Shown: positions 22,017 to 32,569 of the stretch, in pieces
How the letters are laid out: every line of letters starts with the position of its first letter
Position numbering within the stretch: the stretch's first letter is position 1
DNA from: Malaya genurostris
Lineage: Eukaryota > Arthropoda > Insecta > Diptera > Culicidae
Length of the DNA: 64,000 bases
Assembly: GCF_030247185.1 (NCBI RefSeq)
Contig: NC_080572.1
Span: 32,038,971-32,102,970 of the forward strand
Direction: 5' to 3'
The notes under the pieces: model-generated
Seen by the model: only the letters and a program-made list of their open reading frames with translations
Told to the model about the DNA's origin: nothing
The model's database searches: none
Position numbers and translations under genes: made by a program

Positions 22017-22423
22017 CATTTGCGTTATAAGTAATTTTTAACGATAGAACAATACTCGAATTTATTGTTTTCAGTGGTTTTATTAATAACTTCCGATAGC
22101 TCCTTCAACGTGTGAGCACGTTGGTTCGCGGACAGTGTGAGAAGTTCGAGTAATTCGCAAAAACGGATGAAACTTTTTCGTGTCATAACGCCGCGAGATT
22201 CCATCGGTAGTCAAAAACAATAAAGTCCATGTGACTATAAACGAAATCGATGGATGTATGGTCATTGTAACCTTTCCAACTAAACAAAGAAAGAAAAAGA
22301 GAAGATTTTTTCTTCGAATGGTTCTTCTTATAAATTCGTCGATAGATCTACTTCACGTTTTCTTTATCCACATAGTACATGTTTTTGTTGTTAGCATAAC
22401 TTTAAAAAAAGTTATAAAGCATT
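22017..22423. other. Unassigned
   Basis: No family recognised. Confidence 0.3.
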
Positions 22424-22645
22424 CCATTAAATTTGATTCAAGTTCGACTTCCGGTTCCGGAAATCATGTCAATTGTACAGGTGCTTTATAATAGTTGAAA
22501 GGTTGTAAAAAGGAGCGAATTCCATAAAACTGATTTTTTTTTACTTTGTAGATCTTGTTAGTTCGTTGCAGTAAAATCGTTTTTCGATACTACTATTCTC
22601 CGGTTTCCGGTGTCGGAAGCACCGAAAGTAATGGTAAAAGCATGC
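22424..22645 (+). repeat. Family P fragment
   Basis: TTCGACTTCCGGTTCCGGAA and CGGTTTCCGGTGTCGGAAGC modules. Confidence 0.55.
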
Positions 22646-22845
22646 TTCAACCCTGATTTTTTTTCAGAAGAGAAGGTGGATGTGTGGGTACAAACGAATT
22701 CATAATAATCAATGCATAGCATGCCATGACCAATTGGGTTGGAAATGACTGCAACAGGTTAAGCGTATTATAAAAGAACAGTTTCTCACATTTTTTCATC
22801 ACGAACAACCATACAGGTAAGAAGTGCACCGTTCTGGGTAATTCC

Positions 22846-22875
22846 GTTTTCGATTAATAGTTGCAAAATTCACAA
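22846..22875 (+). repeat. 30-bp exact repeat, copy 2
   Basis: Identical to 21575-21604. It lies 30 bases upstream of the ORF1-like start at 22906. Confidence 0.8.
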
Positions 22876-22905
22876 CAGTGATGGGAACAATGAGACAATT
22901 GTGAG

Positions 22906-23256
22906 ATGAACAAAGCTCAGGAGCAAAATGGAGTGCCTGTTGAACGACCAAGGTCAATTGAGATTGTCAATATTGACTCCCGGAAGAGCAATATTCGACC
23001 TCTAGTAAGCGAAATTGAATCCTTACTGATATATGAAATTCACCTCGATATTGAAAAGGTCAAATAACTATAGTTGAACAAGTCTAGCAATGCCATATAC
23101 ACAATGTTTCGTCCTAAATATGAAGCAGAAGTTACCAAATTCGCGGCGGAAAATAACGAAGCACACTGCTTTGAGCATAACAATGCAAAGTTTAACATAC
23201 CCGTGTATGAGGAAAACAATGCCATTGATGTGCGCGTGCATGATTTTCCCCCGTAA
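22906..23256 (+). pseudogene. Non-LTR retrotransposon ORF1-like protein, fragment
   Basis: From ATG 22906 the frame reads RPRSIEIVNIDSRKSNIRPL, VSEIESLLIYEIHLDIEKVK, then two stops. The same frame then continues YTMFRPKYEAEVTKFAAENN, EAHCFEHNNAKFNIPVYEEN and DVRVHDFPP before a stop. This RRM-like pattern ending in a V.VHD.PP block is typical of insect non-LTR ORF1 nucleic-acid-binding proteins, which coat the element RNA. The zinc-knuckle part that usually follows is missing here; a related piece is at 43035-43540. The 30-bp repeat just upstream is probably its 5' UTR. Dead copy. Confidence 0.6.
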
Positions 23257-23279
23257 TTTGCTCTATTAAAAACAAATGG

Positions 23280-23935
23280 CTCCGAACCGGGAAGTTTTTT
23301 AGTATGAAGCGCCTTTTCAAAATTTACCCTGTACAAGAATGGGTATAACTCAATCGTGAAAATATCTTGTTGTTCTTAACATAACCACATAATTTTTTCT
23401 CCGTGCTATCGGAAACATGATAAGCAATTTATGATAACCTTCTCAGTAGTATGAAATAACCACAAAAACACAAAATTATAGTTTTCTAAAATGTTTGGTA
23501 TCAACGACAAAAACTCATAACACTTGATTGCCTTTCTCGTGCTCGGACGACGGTTTTGATGCAGAGAGCGCCACTACATTATCCCGTTACCAACTGAATA
23601 GATATGCAATGTAAAATTAACACGTTTCATTCATTCTCTGCGCAGTTGGCTTTTGATATCAGTAAATTAATTATTAAAGATTTTTTTAATGTTTTCTTCT
23701 ATTGAAATTTACTTTCACTCTCTTTTGACCTGTCTTTTTAATTTGCGTGTTGAAATAAGTGTGTCGTGAATTCGTAATACTTTAGTATAGGCGCACCGTT
23801 ACAATTCCGGAAGTAAAGAAATGAAACCTTGCACAATTCACAAAATATATCAACTAATGAGAGCGATTTTAGATATTCAGAAGTGTGAAGATACATGTTA
23901 GTTATGTTCGTATTCACATCAACCAACTATGTCTC
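23280..23935 (+). repeat. Family Q copy
   Basis: GCGCCTTTTCAAAATTTACC, CAAGAATGGGTATAACTC and AATCGTGAAAATATC at the left. At the right TTCGTATTCACATCAACCAA then CTATGTCTCTGACATTACCC as in the 7360 and 42770 ends. Confidence 0.65.
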
Positions 23936-24906
23936 TGACATTACCCATTTTTTCCAACGGGAGGGAAGTGTGGCGAAATGTGTTTAGAGAAATCTATTCC
24001 TTCTGTCTTAGTTGTAGGAAGTTTAAGTATCGAACTTAAATCTCTGTTCACATACGAGGGCCAACCTGCTTATAACCTACTAATTTTGGTATGCTACATT
24101 TTGGTAAGCCTCACCGGACGATAAAGAGATTACCTCTCCCACAAGAAAAAAGATATCGAAGAGTGCACAAGGAATAATTTAAAAGATTTTATTTGTATTT
24201 GACGATTTTCGCACCAACTTGAACAAATGTTTGCAGCACTCTTTCGCATTTGGATGAAATTTTCTGGACATGTAGATTTTGTTACAAAAAGCCGCTTTCA
24301 ATACTTTGTTTTTTTTTTGCTTTCACCAATTCACACACGCTTTTGGTTGCCTCAGAGAACGGATTCACTTTGACAGCAACCTTAGGGTGCAGTCAGAGTG
24401 AGTGTGTAACGCGAAGCGATGCAAAGCAATTTGATACAATATACTGTTAGAGCATCAACCTTTACTTTGACAGATTTACTCGCACGCGCGTCTTGGCGCT
24501 TATTGAGAACAGTTTTCAAAAATCCATCTAAGTTTTGAATACTATAACTCTTTTGTATATCATTTCATCTTATTAATCTATAGTGCAATAAACTTTTTTT
24601 ATTATTAACAAAGTTAAGCGAAGATTTTTAAGTCTCATTTTCAAACTAAATTTATTTCCAGTTTTGCGTGCACCAAAATCTTCATTTCAGAACTATATGT
24701 TTGATTATATATTTGCATCGTGTGCAAATATTGATATACCTTAGTTCATATAAAAATTGAAAATAATTAAAAGAAATCATTTCTATTTACAGTGCCTTGT
24801 TTCTTTATTGGAATGGCTGTCCATGCACGAGAATGGAAGAGAGCAAACAATATTCACTCATACTACTGTTTCTTCTTCTCTCGGTAAGAGGGAAGGTCTA
24901 GCCCCA
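23936..24906. other. Unassigned
   Basis: No gene or family recognised. Confidence 0.3.
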
Positions 24907-25611
24907 TAATTCATTGCAAGCAAACTCTATTCACGAAGCTAGAAAGCGAAGATTATATATTCAGTTTTCGCTTACAGACGCTCTTAACCGTCGCATGTTT
25001 CTTCGAGGTCCAAACGCGATTCACATTTGTTTATACAAAATTCATTTTGTGTGTACTGCCATCGCTAGAGCGTTTAGTAGAATAAAAGTTTTGCTGTAAT
25101 GGGGACAATTGTTTTTCACAGTTCTCACAGTTCATAGCAATACATAATGAAAATTCAAAAAAAATGTTCAATGCGCAATACTGATTAAAAGGCTTATTAT
25201 TTATCCTACTGGTTGATTACCTATCATGAACTATTTCTGTTAAACCCAATTAGACGCTATTCAGCAGGAATTTGATTTACAGAAGTAACAAGAGTGCAGG
25301 AGCTAGTTTCTTTCTAGCAGCTAGCAAACGAAGCGTTTGTTTGTTTGCGGTATTTACTGAAATCGCCAGATTGCTATCGCTAATCCTTCGCTCCTGCTAC
25401 GTATGTTTAAAATATTCAAGTATAACTAAGGATTCTTACCCTCTACTAACTTGACACGAATTAAATAAGTGATATGCAACAGTTTTAGTGGCATAAAGTC
25501 ATCACTAACAGCCGTTCGCGTTCGGAGAGCCAGTCATCAGTCTGTTAGCGAAAACTGAATATATAATCTTCATTACTTCCTAGCCCCGTGAAGAGAGTTT
25601 GCTTGTAATGA
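24907..25611. repeat. Imperfect inverted repeat, ~75-bp arms
   Basis: The left arm has AATTCATTGCAAGCAAACTC and GAAGATTATATATTCAGTTTTCGCTTACAGAC (24907-24982, motifs given in pieces). The complement of 25536-25611 has AATTCATTACAAGCAAACTC and GATTATATATTCAGTTTTCG. The ~550-bp loop has no ORF. Probably a fold-back MITE; outer ends and TSD not found. Confidence 0.65.
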
Positions 25612-26237
25612 ATTGTTTTGTGAGAAGAACGACGTTCAGACCACGAGAGAGAAAATTCTATTCACGGCTTCTGTGCTTCATGAAGACTCTAATACCAGCA
25701 CACTGTTCCATCTGTGCATATGTGGAATATATTTGCTTCCACTAGCGTTTTGTTTGTGTTATTCTAAGCGATTGTTCGAACTGTTGACGTAGGACTACAA
25801 TATTATTGTCAAAATCGCTGGTAAAATTTGATTGGAATATTTTAGGCTGCAGCTCTCTTGTGTTCCATATAAACTAATATGTGTCTATGTGGAATACTTT
25901 TTTGAAAAATATTCTTTGAGCAATGCGAAGAACTAGCAGAATTTCAATGAATGTGTCTCTCGTGCGAGGCAAATTAACAAGAGCAAGATGACCTTCTGCG
26001 GAATTATTTTAAGTGCGATGCGTATATTAACTCCACAGAAGGTGCTGACTGATGTATACAACAGACTTATCTACGGCATTAGCGAATCATACAAAGTGCA
26101 AGTTGTTTTAATACTGCTTCTTATTTTATGAGACGATTTTTCCTCAATGCAAAGACACACATTGAGGAGCGAAATTCCATTGAAAACCGTGAACATAAAG
26201 TTATGAAACTGTCGTCTCTGTTAAGATAAATAATGAT
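25612..26237. other. Unassigned 5' flank of the I-clade element
   Basis: No gene recognised. Confidence 0.3.
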
Positions 26238-26249
26238 AACGGCATAGAA

Positions 26250-26707
26250 CAATCATTCCCACCGTATCTGTCGACGCGATCGGATGTGTATTCGCTTTAA
26301 TCCAGTCCAGTACAGTCCGCATTAATCCGCTTTCAAGGTCGTTCTTTTGTTTTCGCAGTGTCGATTGTGATCGGACACTCGGGTGTGCGAGTGAGTTGAG
26401 TTTTTTTTGCACCGAGTTAGATATCGTGATTTGTGCTTTTTCTTCGTGGAGGTTTTTTCACCGTCACACAGCCATAGATAGACAATAGTGATTGTGCTTT
26501 TTTCCTCACGGAGTTTTAGGCATCTATTGAAGAGGCAATCGACCAAGACCAGGTCTTGGTGGCCGTTTGTTTTTGCAGCCGAACAAGCTAAGTATTGTTT
26601 GTATTTTGTTGCTATCCTCTGATTATTTCACTTACACCATACATAATCAAATCTGTGCGGAGATAGCTCCGTGTAATAATAATGGTTCCCCCCCTCCGGA
26701 TGAAAAA
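26250..26707 (+). promoter_or_regulatory. 5' UTR of the I-clade element (expected internal promoter)
   Basis: Starts CAATCATTCCCACC directly after the TSD. In this family the 5' UTR holds a TATA-less internal RNA polymerase II promoter; that is family knowledge, and I do not see a certain Inr/DPE pair. The ORF1 frame is open back to 26567 but has no ATG before 26708. Confidence 0.6.
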
Positions 26708-28048
26708 ATGGAGACAGATCCAAAACCACCCCCACTTGTCCCTACCCCTTCAGCTGACAATAAGATTCCGAGGGTAAAGAAGTATCCCGATGATCCTTTG
26801 CTTTCGACCGGTTCCTGTGTGGTCTATTTCCGGACCAAGAACAACAACAAATTTAACCTTATAAAAATATCTCACGAATTGACTTCACGATACTCTACTA
26901 TTACACGTATTGATAAAGTACGCCCAGGGAAGCTTAGGGTCTTGTTAACCAGCTCAAAGCAGGCTAACGAGATCGTTCAAAGTGATCTTTTTGCGCGGGA
27001 GTATTGTGTCTACGTGCCAGCCCGCGAAGTAGAAATAGACGGCGTAGTCACAGATGCGAGCCTGACATGCGAAGATCTTCTTAAGTACGGGGCCGGCGGT
27101 TTCAAAGACCCCGTACTTAAGAATGTAAAGATACTGGATTGCAAACGGCTGCATTCAGTGTCGATCGCCGGGGATGGTACAAAATCCTATCCCCAATCAG
27201 ACTCTTATCGAGTGACCTTCGCCGGCTCGGCATTACCCAACTACGTTCTCCTGGACCGGGTTCGTCTGCCTGTTCGTCTCTATGTGCCGCGGGTCATGAA
27301 TTGCTCCAATTGCAAACAATTGGGGCATACAGCCTCTCATTGTGGTAATAAGTATCGTTGTGCTAACTGTGGAGGGGCTCACGCGGATGGCTCTTGCGGG
27401 AAGAGCATCGAAAAGTGCCTCTACTGTAGAGAGGACCATCATGACCTCGCGGCATGCCCTGCGTACAAACTGCGAGGAGATAAATTGAAACAGTCTCTCC
27501 AGTCTCGTTCCAAACGGTCTTTTGCAGAAATGCTCAAGAGTGCTACGCCACCTAAACTCACCGGAAACCTTTACGCTTGCTTGTCAACTGACGAGTGTGA
27601 TTCTGACGATCCCCAAGAAGGTACATCTTCGGCAGTCCCTCACAGCTATAGGAAGAGGATAAATATTTCCTCTCACAAGCTCCCTAGCAAGGGTTCGAAG
27701 GTATCTTCTGAGGGTCCCCCAAAAGTAACAGCAATGGGAAGTGCTGGTAAAATGAAAAAACCAAAGCAAACAGCTCCTGATCTTGAGAAACTCAGATCTA
27801 AAAAGGAATTCCCGGCACTTCCTGGGTCATCAAAATCCCCAAGTGTCCCAGAAAACCAACCAGAAAATCGACCGAGTGCTGGATTCATAAAATTCTCGGA
27901 TATTGTGGACTGGATTTTCACAACTTTCAATATTTGCGACCCCCTGAAACAGCTTATGATGAGTTTTATACCCACAGTCAAAACATTTCTGAAGCAGTCA
28001 ACTGCAAAATGGCCCCTCATTTCAGCGATTGTATCCTTCGATGGCTGA
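26708..28048 (+). CDS. ORF1 protein of I-clade retrotransposon (gag-like)
   Basis: 446 codons from the first in-frame ATG (26708; MEKMETDPK-like context, actually METDPKPPP). Predicted role: RNA-binding protein that packages the element transcript into a ribonucleoprotein. A proline-rich, acidic N terminus is followed by an alpha/beta RRM-like stretch (residues ~35-180, e.g. CVVYFRTKNNNKFNLIKISH). Three zinc knuckles follow at ~198-250: CSNCKQLGHTASHC (CX2CX4HX4C), CANCGGAHADGSC (CX2CX3HX4C) and CLYCREDHHDLAAC (CX2CX4HX4C). The C-terminal half is basic, Ser/Lys/Pro-rich and low-complexity. The stop overlaps the ORF2 start by 8 bases. No frameshift or internal stop. Confidence 0.92.
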   Translation: METDPKPPPLVPTPSADNKIPRVKKYPDDPLLSTGSCVVYFRTKNNNKFNLIKISHELTSRYSTITRIDKVRPGKLRVLLTSSKQANEIVQSDLFAREYCVYVPAREVEIDGVVTDASLTCEDLLKYGAGGFKDPVLKNVKILDCKRLHSVSIAGDGTKSYPQSDSYRVTFAGSALPNYVLLDRVRLPVRLYVPRVMNCSNCKQLGHTASHCGNKYRCANCGGAHADGSCGKSIEKCLYCREDHHDLAACPAYKLRGDKLKQSLQSRSKRSFAEMLKSATPPKLTGNLYACLSTDECDSDDPQEGTSSAVPHSYRKRINISSHKLPSKGSKVSSEGPPKVTAMGSAGKMKKPKQTAPDLEKLRSKKEFPALPGSSKSPSVPENQPENRPSAGFIKFSDIVDWIFTTFNICDPLKQLMMSFIPTVKTFLKQSTAKWPLISAIVSFDG

Positions 28049-31000
28049 TTTATTGAACGAGGTAATGGATCCGATCACTGTTTTACAGTGGAACTGTAGA
28101 AGTATCATACCGAAAATAGACCCCTTCAAAGTATTAATAAACATCTTGGAGTGTGACGCATTTGCCTTATGCGAAACATGGCTAACTTCTGAAATACCAA
28201 TTACCTTCCATGATTTTAATATAATCCGCTTGGATCGAGAAAACCCATACGGAGGAGTACTTTTAGGGATCAAAAAGTGCTATCCCTTCTACCGGATAAA
28301 CCTCCCTTCGATACCAGGTGTTGAAGTTATTGCATGTCAAATCACAATGAAAGGCAAGGACCTTTGCATTGCTTCCGTATACATTCCCCCAAGAGCTTCG
28401 ATTGGGCACCAACGGCTTTGTGACATCATGGAGCTCCTTCCTACACCTACGTTAGTTTTAGGAGACTTCAACTCTCATGGTACGGGATGGGGCTGTCTTC
28501 AGGATGACAACAGATCAACTCTGATCTATGACCTTTGCGATAACTTCAATATGACAATTTTAAATACGGGAGAAATGACACGGATTCCTGCACCACCAGC
28601 AAGACCAAGTGCGCTGGATCTTTCCATTTGCTCGACATCGCTACGGTTGGATTGCACGTGGAAGGTAATCCCTGATCCCCACGGTAGCGATCACTTGCCT
28701 ATCGTCATCTCAATTGTCACCGGATTAAGACCATCGAAGACAATCAATGTTTTGTATGACCTCACACGAAATATTGATTGGAAAAGATATGCAAACTCTA
28801 TATCTGAGAAAATAGAATCAACACAAGAACTTCCTCCGGAGGAAGAGTACACGTTTTTGGCTGACTTGATTCTCGGAACCGCGATTCAAGTTCAGACGAA
28901 ACGTGTACCGGGCGCGAAAACTAACATCCGTCCTCCCAACCCGTGGTGGGACAAAGAGTGCTCAGAGTTAAACGCTAAAAAATCTGCAGCGTATATCATT
29001 TTTAGAAAAAACGGAACACCTGATAATTATCGGAATTACGCGGCGTTAGACATGCAAATGAAGAACCTAATTAAAGCAAAGAAACGCGGATACTGGCGCC
29101 GTTTCGTTGACGGATTAACAAAAGAAACATCGATGAGCACTCTTTGGAACACAGCCCGACGAATGCGCAATCGAAACACCACGAACGAAAGCGAGGAATA
29201 TTCTAACCGCTGGATATTCGATTTCGCTAAAAAAGTGTGTCCCGACTCTGTTCCGGACCAGAAGATCTCCCGCGTCGCGACAGCGAATACAAACGAAACA
29301 CCGTTTTCGATGGTAGAGTTTTCTCTTGCACTCTTGTCGTGTAACAATAAAGCCCCGGGGCTAGACAGAATCAAATTCAACTTGTTGAAAAATCTGCCTG
29401 ACCCTGCCAAAAGGCGCTTGTTGAATCTATTCAACAAGTTTCTTGAGGGTAATATTGTCCCTCATGACTGGAGACAAGTGAGGGTTATCGCCATTAAAAA
29501 ACCAGAGAAACCTGCCTCCGACCACAATTCGTATCGGCCGATTGCTATGCTTTCCTGTATCCGGAAATTGTTTGAAAAAATGATTCTCTTCCGCCTAGAC
29601 AATTGGGTCGAGACCAATGGCTTGCTTTCAGATACACAATTTGGTTTTCGCCGGGGCAAAGGAACGAACGATTGTCTTGCGTTGCTCTCAACCGAAATTC
29701 AAATGGCATTTGCCCGTAAAGAACAAATGGCATCAGTCTTCCTAGATATCAAGGGGGCTTTCGACTCAGTTTCAATACATATCCTATCTGAGAAGTTGCA
29801 TAAGCATGGTCTTTCACCAGTTTTGAATAACTTTTTGTATAATCTATTGTCCGAGAAACATATGCATTTTGCGCAGAATGATTTGTCGACAATACGATTC
29901 AGTTACATGGGTCTTCCTCAGGGCTCATGTTTAAGCCCCCTTTTATACAATTTTTACGTAAACGACATCGACAAATGTATAAACACATCTTGCACGCTAA
30001 GACAACTTGCCGACGACAGCGTTGTGTCCATTATAGGACCCAAAGCTGCCGATCTCCAAGGACCATTACAAGATACCCTCGACAACTTGTCGACATGGGC
30101 TCTTCAAATGGGTATCGAGTTCTCTACGGAGAAAACTGAGCTGGTTGTATTTTCAAGGAAGCGAGAACCAGCACAATTACAGCTTCAACTAAGGGGTGAA
30201 ACCATAGCTCAGGCCTTCACATTTAAATATCTCGGGGTCTGGTTCGACTCCAAAGGCACGTGGGGATGTCAAATTAGGTATCTGAAACAAAAATGCCAGC
30301 AGAGAATTAATTTTCTTCGCACAATAACCGGAACTTGGTGGGGTGCTCACCCAGGAGACTTGATCAGGCTGTACCAAACAACGATATTGTCCGTGATGGA
30401 ATACGGATGCTTTTGCTTCCGATCCGCGGCGAACACCCATTTCATCAAGCTGGAAAGAATTCAGTATCGTTGCTTGCGTATAGCCTTGGGTTGCATGCAG
30501 TCGACTCATACGATGAGTCTCGAAGTGCTGGCGGGCGTTATACCACTTAAAAACCGATTCTGGGATCTCTCATATCGATTGCTGATTCGATGCAATGTCT
30601 TGAATCCGACGGTGATTGAAAACTTCGAAAGGCTTGTCGAGCTCAATTCTCAGACCCGTTTTATGTCCTTGTATTTTGATTACATGGCTCAGAATATTAA
30701 TCCTTCTTCGTTTGTTTCCAACCGTGCTCATTTCTTGGATACTTCTGATTCTACTGTGTTTTTCGACACATCCATGAGAGAAGAGATTCGTGGGATTCCG
30801 GATCACGTACGCCCTCAAGTGATCCCTAATATTTTTTATTATAAATTCAGAGCAGTTGACTGTGAAAGGATGTTTTACTCTGATGGGTCAAATCTCAACG
30901 GATCCACAGGCTTTGGTATCTTCAATAAAAACATCACCGCTTCGTACAAACTCAGTGATCCGGCTTCAGTCTACGTCGCAGAATTAGCTGCTATTCAGTA

Positions 31001-31721
31001 TACTCTTGAGATCATTGAAAATTTACCCAAAGACCATTACTTCATTGTCACGGATAGTTTAAGTTCAATAGAAGCTCTCCGTTCAATGAAGCCAGGAAAG
31101 TATCCCCCATATTTTCTGGGGAAAATACGGGAACACTTGAGAACTTTATCTGGTCGGTCTTATTTAATATCCTTAGTCTGGGTCCCTTCGCATTGTTCCA
31201 TTCCGGGAAATGAAAAGGCAGACTCATTAGCTAAGGTGGGTGCATTAGAAGGTGAAATTTATGAAAGACCAATCTGCTTCAATGAATTTTTTAGCATTTC
31301 TCGTCAGAGGACACTCGAAAGTTGGCAAACTTCATGGAGCAATGACGAACTGGGAAGATGGCTATACTCCATTGTTCCCAAAATATCGACGAAACCTTGG
31401 TTCAGGGGGATGAACGTGAGTCGCGATTTCATTCGTGTGATGTCTCGACTCATGTCAAACCACTACACATTCAACGCACATCTCCGGCGTATTGGGCTCA
31501 CGGAGAGCGGTCTCTGCACCTGTGGCGAGGGTTATCAGGACATCGAGCATGTCGTGTGGTCGTGCGTAGAGTATCGCGACGCCAGGTCGAAGCTACTGGA
31601 ATCCCTTAGGGCCCGAGGTAGACCACCTGAGGTTCCGGTCCGAGATGTGATGGCGAGTCGGGATAGTTCATATATGTTTCTCATATATCAGTACCTTAAA
31701 CACATTAATATCCAAGTGTAA
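28041..31721 (+). CDS. ORF2 polyprotein: endonuclease, reverse transcriptase, RNase H
   Basis: 1226 codons from ATG 28041. Its start overlaps the ORF1 stop in ATGGCTGA, favouring termination-reinitiation. The endonuclease (~10-225) nicks target DNA: LQWNCRS, CETWL, VYIPP, GDFNSHG (~140), SDHLPI (~216). RT (~470-740) copies element RNA at the nick: YRPIAMLSC, FGFRRGKGTNDC (~533), FLDIKGAFDSV, GLPQGSCLSPLLYNFYVND, catalytic LADD (656-659), YLGVWFD. RNase H (~945-1070) degrades the template RNA: YSDGSN, ELAAIQ, TDSLSS, WVPSHCSIPGNEKAD. A CXC...H...C motif, CTCGEGYQDIEHVVWSC, lies near 1160. All expected catalytic residues are present. LADD replaces the usual Y/FADD but keeps both aspartates. No damage seen. 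Confidence 0.94.
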   Translation: MADLLNEVMDPITVLQWNCRSIIPKIDPFKVLINILECDAFALCETWLTSEIPITFHDFNIIRLDRENPYGGVLLGIKKCYPFYRINLPSIPGVEVIACQITMKGKDLCIASVYIPPRASIGHQRLCDIMELLPTPTLVLGDFNSHGTGWGCLQDDNRSTLIYDLCDNFNMTILNTGEMTRIPAPPARPSALDLSICSTSLRLDCTWKVIPDPHGSDHLPIVISIVTGLRPSKTINVLYDLTRNIDWKRYANSISEKIESTQELPPEEEYTFLADLILGTAIQVQTKRVPGAKTNIRPPNPWWDKECSELNAKKSAAYIIFRKNGTPDNYRNYAALDMQMKNLIKAKKRGYWRRFVDGLTKETSMSTLWNTARRMRNRNTTNESEEYSNRWIFDFAKKVCPDSVPDQKISRVATANTNETPFSMVEFSLALLSCNNKAPGLDRIKFNLLKNLPDPAKRRLLNLFNKFLEGNIVPHDWRQVRVIAIKKPEKPASDHNSYRPIAMLSCIRKLFEKMILFRLDNWVETNGLLSDTQFGFRRGKGTNDCLALLSTEIQMAFARKEQMASVFLDIKGAFDSVSIHILSEKLHKHGLSPVLNNFLYNLLSEKHMHFAQNDLSTIRFSYMGLPQGSCLSPLLYNFYVNDIDKCINTSCTLRQLADDSVVSIIGPKAADLQGPLQDTLDNLSTWALQMGIEFSTEKTELVVFSRKREPAQLQLQLRGETIAQAFTFKYLGVWFDSKGTWGCQIRYLKQKCQQRINFLRTITGTWWGAHPGDLIRLYQTTILSVMEYGCFCFRSAANTHFIKLERIQYRCLRIALGCMQSTHTMSLEVLAGVIPLKNRFWDLSYRLLIRCNVLNPTVIENFERLVELNSQTRFMSLYFDYMAQNINPSSFVSNRAHFLDTSDSTVFFDTSMREEIRGIPDHVRPQVIPNIFYYKFRAVDCERMFYSDGSNLNGSTGFGIFNKNITASYKLSDPASVYVAELAAIQYTLEIIENLPKDHYFIVTDSLSSIEALRSMKPGKYPPYFLGKIREHLRTLSGRSYLISLVWVPSHCSIPGNEKADSLAKVGALEGEIYERPICFNEFFSISRQRTLESWQTSWSNDELGRWLYSIVPKISTKPWFRGMNVSRDFIRVMSRLMSNHYTFNAHLRRIGLTESGLCTCGEGYQDIEHVVWSCVEYRDARSKLLESLRARGRPPEVPVRDVMASRDSSYMFLIYQYLKHINIQV

Positions 31722-32312
31722 TCTGATATACCTCGCTCAGAAAGTATAATCTCCACCTACAGGTTCGACACTAATATCCGCCCGATTCTCTCGATCCCCG
31801 TCCCTGTCCACCATCTTCATTGGAACTAACTAGATCTTTTTTTTTGTCACTAACTATTCGTTCCCCCTTTCTCCGTCTCTTCACCATCTCGATGGCAACT
31901 AATTAGATCTTTGTAGTTTTCAGACATTTTGTTTCCATACCCCCTATTTACCTCGGTTTCCACAATATTTACTTTTTTTTTTTCATTCTCTTCCGTAACA
32001 TCACCATCACCGTCTACGGTTCTACGCTCCAGTCGATGACCAGCATGCGGGCCACCCGCCGGGCCTTCGTAGCCTGGGGGTGTTTCCCGCGGACCCACAC
32101 GAACCGAAAGGAATCGGCCATAGATAGCGCCATCTGGAAGACCCATGCAACATACAATGGATTCTAGAAAATCTAAGACGACATAATCTAACGATACTAT
32201 TCTAGTTTTAAGTTAGTCGTTAATTAAGATTAGAAAATACCCTTGGCATCTTAGAGCTTAAGCAGTGTGCCTAAAAATATATTATATTGTTGAATAAAAA
32301 AAAAAAAAAAAA
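31722..32312 (+). other. 3' UTR and poly(A) tail of the I-clade element
   Basis: Non-coding, with pyrimidine-rich patches and a GC-rich block at ~32020-32110, ending GTTGAATAAAAAA. The A-run is 32296-32312 (its last two bases may belong to the TSD). AATAAA lies at the tail junction. Simple A-tails differ from the TAA repeats of the Drosophila I factor. Confidence 0.85.
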
Positions 32313-32322
32313 CGGCATAGAA

Positions 32323-32569
32323 AACGGAAAATGAGACATTATTCGGTAATAATTGAAGTTTCGACCTCCAACTATCTAAGATATATAATTTTACCTACTC
32401 GAATCGATGCGTAGAAATATTTACAAGTTAAAGATTTATATCGGAAATTTGTTTAAAATTGATTTAACTGTAGATGTTTTAAACATGTTCACTGTTTGTA
32501 CGGTCTCATATTTCGTATTTGTAACTTTTATCCCTATATAGAAAATAAAGACGTAGTTCACTACGGAAT
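32323..32569. other. Unassigned 3' flank
   Basis: AT-rich; continues the interrupted target site of the I-clade insertion. Confidence 0.35.

Larger units (their letters stand above)
26238..32322 (+). mobile_element. Full-length I-clade non-LTR retrotransposon with 12-bp TSD
   Basis: The element runs from about 26250 to 32310 (6.06 kb). Its flanks are the direct repeat AACGGCATAGAA at 26238-26249 and 32311-32322. Order: 5' UTR (~458 bp), ORF1 with CCHC knuckles, ORF2 with apurinic-type endonuclease, reverse transcriptase and RNase H, ~570-bp 3' UTR and an A tail. A clean TSD, tail and two undamaged frames indicate a recent target-primed insertion. RNase H in ORF2 with a three-knuckle ORF1 fits the I clade; the R1/LOA clades are the main alternatives. 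Confidence 0.93.

Noticed and set aside
26567..26707. N-terminal extension of ORF1
   Set aside because: The frame is open but the first ATG is at 26708; the upstream start would be TTG.
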